From the NCBI GenBank assembly GCA_034359265.1, contig CP136896.1, positions 12,493,501-12,557,500 of the forward strand: 64,000 nt of DNA. The letters run 5' to 3'. The notes beneath the pieces were generated by a model. That model worked only from the letters and a program-made list of their open reading frames with translations, was not told where the DNA came from and searched no databases. Origin of the DNA: Canna indica. Its lineage: Eukaryota; Streptophyta; Magnoliopsida; Zingiberales; Cannaceae. Shown here in pieces: positions 35,228 through 48,827 of this stretch; the stretch's first letter is position 1; each line of letters starts with the position of its first letter. A program made the position numbers and the translations under genes.

Positions 35228-36674
35228 TGTTGTAGGAAATCCAACACTAGAAGGGTGGGTTGAATAGTATCTGTCCCCTTTTAGATTTACTCTTTTTTTT
35301 TTACATAATTTAACTTTAATCAAATACAAATGTATCTTAACAATAGATGTGATCAAATGTCAAGAACAATAATGAGCAAATATCGAAAGCAATGCAGACA
35401 AGATGAATTATAGTGGTTCGACCAACTGCCTACTCTACTACCTTGGCTCCTCACCAAGGATTTTTAACCACTACTTTATAGAGTTTGTGTTTCCCTTTGA
35501 ATATAATGAGGACACTCTTCTCACCACTCTGAGAACCCCTCAAACCTATTCACCTAGGCAAAACACAATTGTACAAAGTTTCCCCTAAGTATTTCCCTAG
35601 CACACCTAGTAGCTATTACAGATGGAAAACCAGTCTGAAATAAAACTTCAAATACAATGTAAAAGAGCTTAAGAATAGAAAGAAAAACCAAAGCTCTTTT
35701 CCCAAGCCTTCACTCCTTCAACTTGTCAGATGATAGACTCGAGTTGTAGCAGAGTTGAGGAAAGCAGGTGCTTGAAGCGGATTTTGACAAAAATTTAGGG
35801 CGCAATAAAACGATCACTTTGAAGGCTTTTAATCGTTTGTATAATTGCTCAATAATTTTTCTAAAAAGCTTTTAAGAAGGTAGGTGAGGGGTATTTATAA
35901 CCCCTCAGCTAAACGGGCAGTTAAACGACTAGAAAACTAGCCGTTACACCCGTTTTGTGGATTTTTTACACTGTTCGATCGATCGACGGGTCGACCGAAT
36001 GAGTCGCGAATTCCTCTATCCTAGATCCAGTCGACCGATGCAGGGAAGCAGAAGGCGCGACCAGTGATTCCTAATCCGGTCGACCGAATCGGTCGACCGT
36101 TGTAGAGAAGCCTAGACGCGGCTTTGTGATCTACCATCAGGTCGACCGATCGATCGACCGATGAGCCTTATGCCAGATTTTGTCTTTGGTCGGTCAACCG
36201 ATGCAGCCTTCTGCGATTTCTTCACCAATTTTGATCGACCGACAGGTCGACCGAATGGATACTGCCATTTTTTCGCAACATTCGATCGACCGACCGATCG
36301 ACCGAATTGGCTGCTGCCAAATATCTACCTTGTTTGGTCGACCAAACTCTGGCTGAGGCTGATTTTTACATTGAATTTGTTACATGCCTTTTTGGGGTTT
36401 AGTTACCAAGTTTCAACTTGGATAACTTTACAATTTGGCTTGGGATAAAATCATCCTAGGGGTATATTACATGATTTCTACTTAATTTATACCCGGGCCT
36501 TTCTTTGACGTTCTTCTCTATCGTTTCTTGACGATCTTCCCTTTCGTTTCTTCGAATGAAGTTAGCATGCTTATCACAACCTCAACCTGAACTCCAAACT
36601 TCTCACATATATTAAATACATGTTTGTTATCATCAAAACGAAGATGAAAGCTTAAGAGAGACCTTAAGCTAATA
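35228..36674 (-). repeat. copia-B 5' LTR
   Basis: 1447 bp, TGTTGTAGGAAAT to TTAAGCTAATA in plus-strand reading. The TATA box in TGAGGGG/CCCCTCA arms is near 35885-35906. The GGTCGACCGA palindrome cluster is at 35975-36350. Confidence 0.9.
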
Positions 36675-37296
36675 TTTGTTACTTGGATACTATACTTGAT
36701 TGACTTGTTTTGTTTGGATATTGATACGATAGTTTTGAATTTGTATAGTTTTTATATGATTGTGGATAATTATAAATATAAGTATAACTATTTTGATGTA
36801 TATCTGGGTGTATCTGTGATGTGTTTGTGAATGGATGTATATGGGTGTGTGAGTTATGTATTAGGTTAAATGTATCAATGTATTAATGGAAATTAGAAAT
36901 TTTAAAATTTTTCAGTTACAGGCTAACATCATCAGCAACGGTTTTCCCACGGTTGTCCGTGGAAAAGCCGTTATTGAAAGTGTATCGTATTTTATGGGCC
37001 GCAACCTCAAAGCCATTGCTGATGACCTACAACAACAGCTTAGCAATGGGCTTTCACTAACGGCCTTGCCACGATCGCAGGACCGTTGCTGATGTACATA
37101 TCTACAACGACCCCGTAGTCGTGGCAGAACCGTTGCTGATAATGTTATTAGCAACGACCGCTCTGGCCGTTGCTGATCCGTTGCTAAGTTATCAGCAACG
37201 CGTGTTTTTGTCACGACTTCATTGCAACGGGCCAGGCCGTTGCTGATGGTTTTCAGCAACGACTAAAGCCGTTGCTGATGGTTATTATTCCAGTAG
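36675..37296 (+). other. CACTA-A 3' end with subterminal repeats
   Basis: The sequence after copia-B matches the 3' end of CACTA-B (26925-27520). AT-rich 3' non-coding sequence is followed by a cluster of CAGCAACGGC/GCCGTTGCTGAT units (36929-37285) and the terminus ATTATTCCAGTAGTG. The final bases form the CACTA inverted terminal repeat. Confidence 0.88.
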
Positions 37297-37681
37297 TGGC
37301 ACTTTGCGCCGCTAGAGAGTAGAAGAGCCGCATTATCTCATAGCAGTCCTAGTTAGGGTCGTAGTCGAGTTCTTTGATAGTAGTCATGCACTTGTATTAG
37401 CTTGATTTGGAGTTGTAGCCCTGAGGGCATTTTTGTTATTTATTTTCAGATTTTATTGTATCTATACTTTTGAACTGCTGAACTTAAAACGTTATTCCGC
37501 ACTTTTTATTTCATTTGAGCTACTTAAATTAAACTTTGTTTTGGTTCGCTTTTCATTAAAATAAAACTTGTTATTTCTTTCCGCTATATTATTTGTTGAG
37601 TTGGCATGTGCATGGTTTAGGCTGCGGGATATAGGCATGTACACCCTGGTCGATCACGTGACCCTAAGTTGGGGCGTGACA
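37297..37681 (+). repeat. Solo LTR, right part
   Basis: Last 385 bp of the LTR split by CACTA-A. It aligns with the minus-strand LTR 11163-11500 (both end in a GGCATGTA/GATGTAGG-like stretch, then CCCT and TTGGGGYGTGA). It is followed by CTAAA, the right target duplication. Confidence 0.8.
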
Positions 37682-37686
37682 CTAAA

Positions 37687-38356
37687 TTCCCAGGCCGCCG
37701 GCTCTTCTCCTCCTTCTGATGCCACCGCAGCGCGCTAGCCGCCGTCACAAGGCCCAGCGGTAGCCTTGAGGTGATCTGCGGAGGAAATGAGGAACGAGTG
37801 CTCCAATAAGGCAGAGCGTGGTGGGGATGAGAAGGTGGAGAGGGAGGAAAGCAGAGTGGGGTGTAATGGTGGTGGAGATGAGAAGGTGGAGAGGGTGGAG
37901 GAGTACAGAGGAGCGGGTGGATGGAAGAGGTTCGGTTGCTATGACGGTGGATGAGTACAAAGGAGGAGGAGGAGGAGTGAAAAAAAATGGCAGTAGGTGG
38001 AAGGAAGAATAGAAGAGAAAGAGAAGAGAAAAAATATGTGACCTCGACTAAGTAGAAGTGAAGAGAAAAAATGATTAGATTGACCTCCTAAAATGGAAGA
38101 AAGTTGAGGGCAAAAATGAGATTTCGTACAATGGGAGAAAGTGGACAGCAAAAAGTTATGGATAGTAGACCACGTATGACGTTGTCAGGCCATGCAAGCG
38201 TCGTTTACCTCCATGCCAGCTAAATTGAGACGACACATGACGATGTGATAGATGGCATAAACGGAAGTAAAGATTGTGCATTTATAGGCTAAATTTAAAA
38301 ATACGGGTAGAACGTAAAAATTTTATAAATTTTATGATTTTTTAGTCTATTATCCA

Positions 38357-38358
<2 letters not shown>
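37687..38358. other. Intergenic region upstream of RPS3
   Basis: The first part is GA-rich on the plus strand (37770-38060), with repeated GGTGGAGATGAGAAGGTGGAGAGG units near 37820-37900. No credible gene. It originally lay next to the microsatellite at 8361. Confidence 0.5.

Positions 38359-38433
<75 letters not shown>
38359..38433. repeat. TTA microsatellite
   Basis: About 25 uninterrupted TTA units, roughly 190 bp upstream of the RPS3 start codon. Confidence 0.95.
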
Positions 38434-38434
<1 letters not shown>

Positions 38435-38466
38435 ATTTTAGCAAATTACCATCACAATTACAATCA

Positions 38467-38488
38467 TAAACCCTACCTATAAATATTC
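38467..38488 (+). promoter_or_regulatory. RPS3 core promoter: telo-box-like and TATA box
   Basis: AAACCCTA (38468-38475), a telo-box-like motif frequent in plant ribosomal protein promoters, lies a few bases before TATAAATA (38479-38486). The start codon is about 130 bp downstream, giving a plausible 5' UTR of roughly 100 bases. Confidence 0.6.
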
Positions 38489-38620
38489 TCCACGCCGTCG
38501 TTTGCTTTTTCTGGTCTTGCCTTTCGAACCCTTTTCACTTCATTTCTCTAATTCAGTTCGATTTCCTCTCTTTGATATCCTCTTGTGAAGAGGGGTCTCT
38601 CGTTCTACGGATCTGCAAAC

Positions 38621-42195
<3,575 letters not shown>

Positions 42196-43258
42196 ATTCC
42201 ATAGCAGCTAGAAGATTTTCAACGTTTTAACTTGCAAGCGAATTGAGTTTTCCTTGTTTTTGCCCCTTAAGAGTTACAAGCTGGGAAATGAATTTTTATG
42301 TTATCTCCTTCACTCTTTACTACTGTTCTTGAATTTGAGTAACAAAGTAGGGAGGTTACTACTAGCCTTCGTTTTTAATGTATTTTATTTTGTTGGATTA
42401 TACTGTTAATTGGTTATTTGAGAATTCATTAGGACATCTGAACTTGTAATTTATTGATTCAAACTCGCCATGGTCTACACCTCTCTGATGCAGTTGTCTT
42501 TAACTATTTTGCCACGTGGCCTGTTCAAATATAATGGATTCAATTGTATAGTTGTTAAGCTTATTTATGAAAAAGCTTCTACTGAGCTCAGCACAAACTT
42601 GTGTTCAATTTGAACATTCTTGTTGAACAATTAAGTTTGTTCTTACATACAAATTTATTATGTCATACAAGCTTGTTAAATAAAACATATATGGTAAAAC
42701 TATTTGTATAAAATAAAATGCTCAATATATAAATATTTCTTTAAAGGACAAATAATATACATATTTAGAGGTAAGTTACACTCTTACCTTTTAAATTGTA
42801 TATTTTATGCATCTATTCTTTCCGAAATTAAATTGTATATGTTATGCATCTATATTTAAAAAAGTTACACTCTTAAATTGTATTCAAATACATATATTTT
42901 TTAAAAAATTTAAATTTTTAAATTTTTTAATAATATATATTGATTTTATTTGTATTATTAATTTATAAAATATATAACATAGTATATTTTATTATATATA
43001 TAAATATTTATATTTTTTGTTATATTAATATAATGTTTAATATTATTATTGGTATATTTATTAGTTGATAAATTTTTTAAATTTACCAATATATTTATAA
43101 TATTTAAAAGTAATAGAATTTTTTTAAATGACGTGGCACTAAAACTATTGTATTTATAATAATTAAAAAATATTTTTTTTTAATGCACATGGTACTATTT
43201 TTTTTTATTTCGTTTATGTTATTTTTAAAATTTTAAATCAGGTTATTTTTTTGCCTGA
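42196..43258. other. RPS3 3' flank, AT-rich spacer
   Basis: A 3' UTR and then strongly AT-rich sequence (42700-43250) with poly-A/T runs. No gene or clear repeat structure. Confidence 0.5.
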
Positions 43259-43424
43259 GGAATTGGCGCCAGCTTAAGCGCCAAGCTAGCGCCTGTTTAT
43301 ACCGGCGCCAGAGCGGGAGTCGACGCCTGGATAAGAGAAATCGGCGCATTTAAGGTGCTTATTTGATCCGATTTCTCAGATAAGGCGCCTGAAATAGGTA
43401 AGCGCCAATTTTTTTATGTTGATT
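43259..43424. repeat. GC-rich inverted-repeat island (GGCGCC motifs)
   Basis: Begins AATTGGCGCC and ends with its near complement GGCGC...GCGCCAATT. It contains GGCGCC or GCGCC several times and an internal hairpin GAGAAATCGG/CCGATTTCTC (about 43336/43368). It stands out sharply from the AT-rich surroundings. Probably a small fold-back transposon or an end fragment of one. Confidence 0.6.
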
Positions 43425-43709
43425 TTTTAATAATTTTTTTGTTATGAGTGCTTTGTAATTTTAGTGACTTATTATTTTGATGGCTATAATCCTTTACATC
43501 ACAGCTTGTCAAAAGAAAGCTGTGTAAATTTTACACTCAAGTAGTACATGAAATATAGAGCATGCAAGGTCTTAACGAACTAAAGGTGATTTGTTTTCTG
43601 TTTTCATTATCTTGTACATGTGACCATTTTCTGAGTAATGCTGGGCCAGTAATTTTCTTGTTATACACTAGCTTAATTTCCTAGCTACATATAATTGTTA
43701 TGCAAATAT

Positions 43710-44662
43710 CACTACAACAAAAACATGATTTATCGGTGAAAAAATAGATGCCAGCCAAAGGCGTCGAAACATAAAATGCAGTAAAAGACCAACATACATA
43801 CATATCGACGCTTGCAACAAGCATCGATTCATAAGTACAACATTTCGGCGCCAACCTAGCGTCGAATCATACTGGTGCCTGCATACCAAAGCCACTGGAG
43901 CTGGTATGCAGACCGGCGCGGGTACGTGGGCTGCCGCGCCCGCGAGGGTAAGCGGGCGAGGGAACCCGCGCCAGCTGGGCGCGCTCGCCAGGCAGGAGGC
44001 GGGAGATTTCCCACCTATTTTTTTTTAAAAAAAATAATTTAATTTATTTTTTTCTTCTATTTATACACTCATCTTTCTCCATTTTTTCCTCTCCTGTTCT
44101 TTCTTCCTTTTCTCTTCTTTTCTTTATCCTCTCTTCCTCTAGTACTTCTTTATTTTTTTTCTTATCCTTTTTTTTAAGGTTATGAAGTTGTTCAATTCAT
44201 CAAATTTTTTTAAAAGGTTGGTATATAATTTTTTTTGTGATTTATGTTTAATTAAAAATTTTCATGTATAATTTTTGTAAGTCATCAAATTCTTCCATGT
44301 ATAATCCATTTTTTAAAATTTTTTCTTCTAAAATTGCCTTCTTGAATTCCGCGATTGTGGAATTCAAAAATTGAATTTCGCAGCTACGAAATTCGAGCAG
44401 GTACACCTTCTCGAATTCTGTCGCACGCTGCATTATTTTTTAAAAACAAAATAAAAATATACAAACGCCTCTGACATGCGCCAATATGTAATTTTATTTT
44501 TCAATGAGACATTTCGACGCCTGTCAAAGGCACAGATATGTTAGACAAAACAACCACTTCTTTTCGACATCTGTGCAGGTGTCTGTATGAATACTGCGGC
44601 AGACATAAGCGTCGAAATGTAATACTATAGTGGCATCAAAATTTTAGTAGTTTATTGTAGTG
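43710..44662. mobile_element. Non-autonomous CACTA-like element, 953 bp
   Basis: Starts CACTACAACAAAAA and ends TTTATTGTAGTG, so the ends are inverted CACTACAA repeats. TAT at 43707-43709 and 44663-44665 is the 3-bp duplication. Subterminal GCGTCGAAA/TTTCGACGC motifs recur on both sides, and a GC-rich block at 43905-44005 lies inside. No transposase. Different terminal and subterminal motifs from CACTA-A and CACTA-B, so a separate family. Confidence 0.85.
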
Positions 44663-44665
44663 TAT

Positions 44666-45681
44666 AAAAGAGATGATAAACACCAAGAATAGTCATCTTA
44701 GATTCCTTGTAATGATATTAGAGAGTATGTGAACATATAATTTTGAAGTTTTATTACCTTGCATATGATTCTTTTTTGAAGTGCATGTTATCTTGCTTGT
44801 TGTAACATTCTCTTTATTTTGTCATCAATTCCTTTGCCCTCCATCAAAATAATTTAACTCCTCTACCAATGAAGAATGCAAAATATTTGAAACCCAAATA
44901 TGGAAAGAAGTTGCTTAATTGTGTTCATTAGGAAATTAGATTGGTTTTTCTTTTAGCAAAGATAGTGTATACTGGAGTTTGAATCAGTTACCTCTAGGAA
45001 ACATACTAGATATTGCTACCAACAGTACTACTCACAGTTGGCGAAATTAAATTGATTTGAGTAAGGGTTTGATAGTAGGGTTATTCTTTCTTTCTTTTTC
45101 TAGAGGGGCTATGGTGATTATATGCTTATGCTTCTATAAGTAATCATATTTTTATCATTTTTTTGGTGTGGTAAGATCAATGCAATTTTTTTCAAAATTC
45201 TTTGTATATCCTTGCAACCCATAACATTTAGAGGTGTTTGGTTGGATAAAATAGATAACAAATGAAATAATGTTTGGTTGGATAAATTCTTAGTGTTTTG
45301 CTTGGTCGTAAATTTTTGACAAAAAATAGGTGATCGATAAGAAATAGACAATGAATATGAAATATTATTTGTTACCTTAATCCCAATAATTGTATTTCTT
45401 ATCTATTTCTATAGTTTTTTTTTCAATACTACCCTTCAAGGTTTATGGTAATTATATTAATAATATATCAAAATATAATGTTAATCAAATGATAAGAAAA
45501 TCAATGATAATTTTTATTATTTTAAAATTAACAAATTACTTTTAGTTAATTCAAAATTAATTTATATGTTGTCTTTTCAAATTATCTTTTACTTTTATTT
45601 TGAAAATTATTTTATAATAATTCATATTTTTATTGTATTGTTATTATAGAATAAATTATAATACAATATCCCATATTTAGT
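44666..45681. other. AT-rich spacer
   Basis: No gene. GTGTTTGGTTGGATAA-like sequence occurs twice (45233 and 45269), reminiscent of hAT or Harbinger MITE ends. The counterpart end is not convincing. Confidence 0.4.
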
Positions 45682-45684
45682 ATA

Positions 45685-46023
45685 CACTATAACACAACTG
45701 ACCTATAGAGACATAAAATTAGAGACAAATTATATTTTTGTTTCTAAATCATCACATTTAGAGACTAATGGACACAAAATTTATTCCTAATTAGCCTCTA
45801 AAGATTTATAGAAACAACAATAACATAATCACTTAATTTATTTGTCACTAAGCTATAGAAACACCAACAACAGAGTTACTTAATTGATCTGACTCTAAAA
45901 CTAATTTTAGAGGCTAATTAGGAATAAATTTTATATTTATTAGTCTCTAAATGTGAAGATTTAGAAACAAAAATCTAAATTATCTCTAATTATGTGTTTC
46001 TATAGGCCGATTGTATTGTAGGG
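45685..46023. mobile_element. CACTA-type MITE, 339 bp
   Basis: About 120-bp inverted repeats: left CACTATAACACAACTGACC, right complement CCCTACAATACAATCGGCC, and they stay aligned through CATTTAGAGACTAAT and TTATTCCTAATTAGCCTCTAAA. ATA on both sides (45682-45684 and 46024-46026) is a 3-bp duplication. Non-coding. Confidence 0.78.
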
Positions 46024-46026
46024 ATA

Positions 46027-47764
46027 AATATTCGATATTGTTAACAAAAATATTTTTGATCATTCTTCTCTCTATTAATTATCTATTTATAATGCTAATC
46101 AAACAAAATAATAGTTAATTATTTATGGTCCATTCTTAATGTCAATTAAACTATGAAATAATAGTTAATTATTTATGGGATATTTTTTATAAATATCCCA
46201 AATGAGCATTAATTTTTTTTTGCTGAGCATCTTGCAAAAGCTGGCACCAGAATATTACTTTACACTTGAGAGAACATGATAATTGAAACAAGGATCCCAT
46301 TTTATGATATATGATTACAAACAGTAAATAGAGATGAGAATATATCCATTAATTGTTGCTGAGGTTAGAGCTGGGCCAATAATTGCAGGCGCAATTTCCA
46401 TAAATATATTCCTTTTTTTAGCTAGAGTCAAAGAAGTTTTTGCATTCCTTTTCTTCTTTTTGAGATTCCAATTCAAAAGCAATAATTGCTCGCAACATTT
46501 GCTTTGTGCTTAATTAGCCCTTTTTCAAGCTAAAGATGTTTCATTGAGTGCAATATTAATTATAACAAGTGGAAGGATGATTGAGTTCTGCACCTTTTGC
46601 AATTGCATTCTACACCTGCAGATCGAGCTACTTCTATGCGTAAAAGCTGACGCCAATCAATTATATGGTCTGAGAAAAGAACAGTTAATGTTTTTGAAGA
46701 AGAAAATTATGTGGCACAGATGTTAGACCTTTCTGTTCTCACTTGTACAATCCTGGACATAGTTTTAGTGCCATTTAGCTAACTGCATGCAGAGTGAATA
46801 ATTCATGCAGATATTGAACTAACTGCATGCTTTCCAGGCTGCTTCACTGGTGTAATATGCAAGGCAATAGTAGAAGACTTATGTTCTAATTTCGCTAGCA
46901 GAAAAACCAAGTCAAGATATTTTGGCCATGCAGATGAAACCAAAAACCTTTTCTTTTCTTTTCTGCATATTTTGACATTTTATGATGACTGCAATATGCA
47001 AAACGTTTGTGTTGATATTTGCACATTGTTTCTTAGAGCAGAATGCATTCCTTCTTTTCATTTCTTTGTGGTTGAAAAATGCTGGCATTTTACATCCAAC
47101 CCTGCTTGAAAGCATGGGATTCTTTTGCATATTGCTTGGCAATTCAATGGATCAGAGTTCTGAGAATTTCGAAATATCCTGCATTATAGCTTTAGTTACA
47201 AATCTGTGGCTGGAACTTAGGTTGTGGATTGGATATTTTCCTTTCTGTAATTGGTTGACAGTCATGCAGATGCTATTCCTTCTAACAGTGAACATCTGTT
47301 CATGGAATATAAGCAAAGTTCTAAAGGCAAAACTGCATATCAGCATAAGTTTTCATATTTTGATTTAATGCATATATTTTTGGGAACATTAATACATGCA
47401 TAAATGTCCTGTCAAGATTTAAAAATTCGAGTATATGCTATTGGAGTTGCTTTAAGTTGTAGTATAAACAATTTGATTAGCATTATTGTCATTCTTTTCA
47501 TATATCCATGTATGTTCACTTTTATTTCCATCAACAAGAGAATTCAATTCAATTAGGAGTTTTATCTATTGTCAAAATATTACAAGTATATAATTACCAT
47601 ATTTTTTAATATTTGATAAATATTTTTATTTAATTATCATGTATAATTAAAAAAAGTAGAAAATATATAAAGAAAGTGACAAAAAAAAACAAAAAAATGA
47701 TTTATAATTGTATCAGGGAAAATTTTAAGGTATTTAATAATTTTATATACTTAATTAATTTAAC
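46027..47764. other. Intergenic spacer, nothing recognised
   Basis: AT-rich sequence with scattered short frames on both strands. None shows a recognisable domain, codon bias or splicing pattern. Confidence 0.5.
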
Positions 47765-48287
47765 AGGTTTTTCCTTAAACCAGAATATGAAACCTCAAAA
47801 TTTTCAAAACCAGAATATAGTATCTGAAGTTTTCAAAACCAGAATCAAATTAATAAAATACCCAAAATATTCTTATACTAAAACTATTCAAAGTGATCAT
47901 TTTGATTATAAAAATACATCCTAAAATCTTCAAAAAAAATCACAATAATTCTAAATTAATGAATGAAACTTTTAATAATTTTTTGAAAATTTTAAGATGT
48001 ATTTTTATGGTCAAATGACTATTTTCAAGAGTTTCAAGTGACTATTTTAACCATAAAAATACATTCTAAAATTTTAAAAAATCATATAAAAATTCATTCA
48101 CTAATTTAGATTTATTATGATTTTTTAAAAATTTTAAGATAAACTTTAATAATCAAAATGATCACTTTAAATAGTTTGAATACAAAGGTATTTGACTATT
48201 TTGAATATTTTTTAATTTGATTCTAATTTTAAAAATTTTAGATATTATATTCTGATTTTAAAAATTTTATAGTTTATTTAGGAAAAC
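47765..48287. repeat. Fold-back (inverted repeat) element
   Basis: Left arm AGGTTTTTCCTTAAACCAGAATATG... and right arm ...TAGTTTATTTAGGAAAACTGC are complementary over roughly 200 bp. Each carries CAGAATATAGTATCTGA- and AGTGATCATTTTGATTATAA-like stretches. The whole can fold into one long hairpin. A Mutator-type MITE is possible, but I see no clear 9-bp duplication. Confidence 0.6.
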
Positions 48288-48732
48288 TGCATTTGAAATT
48301 ATTAGTCATGCTTTCTTATAATTCGAATTTATATAATATTTATTGCAACAATATCTTGAAATGTTTATATATTTGAAGGATACTCTTCAAATATTTTACT
48401 AATTAAAAATTCATATCTTATCTATTTGCTGTTTTAGAAAAATCTCAGATGTTGTTCCGATCACGGATACGTGGCAGCACATAGTTTGGCTGGTTTGCTG
48501 CTTCGTGCGCGCAGTAAGCCAATGGTATTTCAGTGCGACCCCATAATCGTTTCATGCGAGATCTGGATCGGGGCATCCATTCACAGTAAGCGAATCACGT
48601 TGATTGAGCTGACGCCTCCGTATGTAATTCCCCATGCGCACCTCCGCATAACAGTATCGTTTACTTTTAATCTCTCGGCAGCCATCTTAATTAATCGACA
48701 TGCCTGAGTCGGAGTATTTTCCAATTTGAGGC
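48288..48732 (+). other. ACBP upstream region
   Basis: Promoter-side sequence for the ACBP gene. It contains TACGTGGCAGC (48469) with an ACGT core, a candidate bZIP site. No gene. Confidence 0.45.
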
Positions 48733-48740
48733 TATAAATA
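48733..48740 (+). promoter_or_regulatory. ACBP TATA box
   Basis: TATAAATA about 90 bp upstream of the start codon, followed by a purine-rich (GA) leader at 48788-48826. Confidence 0.7.
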
Positions 48741-48827
48741 ACCTAACGCGTTTCTAGTGATATCGCCTTCCCCTGCCACTTGCGACGCTGAGAGAGAAAG
48801 AGGAGAAGAGGAAGAGCAGCGAGAGCA

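Larger units (their letters stand above)
28509..36674 (-). mobile_element. copia-B, SIRE-like Ty1/copia retrotransposon
   Basis: An 8166-bp minus-strand element of the same family as copia-A. Its LTRs are 1433 and 1447 bp, with a TTTGT target duplication, primer site and polypurine tract. It is inserted in the 3' non-coding part of CACTA-A just after the second gene. The CACTA sequence resumes at 36680 and matches 26925 onward. Gag and Pol carry stops and frameshifts, so it is not autonomous. Confidence 0.92.
10522..37296 (+). mobile_element. CACTA-A, large decayed CACTA (En/Spm) transposon
   Basis: A class II element of about 26.8 kb including everything nested in it. Its 3' end at 37296 reads, on the minus strand, CACTACTGGAATAATAACC, a CACTA terminus. 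Subterminal hairpin repeats on a CAGCAACGGC core are present at both ends (10562-10772 and 36929-37290). Internal parts are a 5' leader, a TNP2-type transposase pseudogene and a second Ptta-type gene. The terminal CACTA motif at the 5' end is missing, so the left edge is approximate. It interrupts the solo LTR, and four further elements interrupt it. Confidence 0.85.
8393..37686 (+). mobile_element. Solo gypsy-type LTR split by a nested transposon stack
   Basis: The LTR left part begins TGTAAT at 8398 and its right part ends GTGACA at 37681. CTAAA flanks both (8393-8397 and 37682-37686), so this was one LTR with a 5-bp target duplication. No primer-binding site follows the right end and no internal region is present, so it is a solo LTR. 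Everything between about 10522 and 37296 is later insertion. The two parts add to roughly 2.5 kb, close to the 2.62-kb related LTR at 11163-13784. Ends of the form TGTAA...TGACA suit a large gypsy family such as Tekay, which is inference. Confidence 0.85.

Noticed and set aside
37770..38160. GA-rich open frames upstream of RPS3 as a small gene
   Set aside because: The sequence is low complexity with no domain and no matching splice sites.
45231..46200. A larger hAT- or Harbinger-type element around the 339-bp MITE
   Set aside because: GTGTTTGGTTGG-like text occurs at the left, but I could not find a convincing matching right end or target duplication.
46912..47368. Overlapping frames on both strands, one of 128 codons
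   Set aside because: There is no domain, splice structure or codon bias, and the composition equals that of the surrounding AT-rich spacer.
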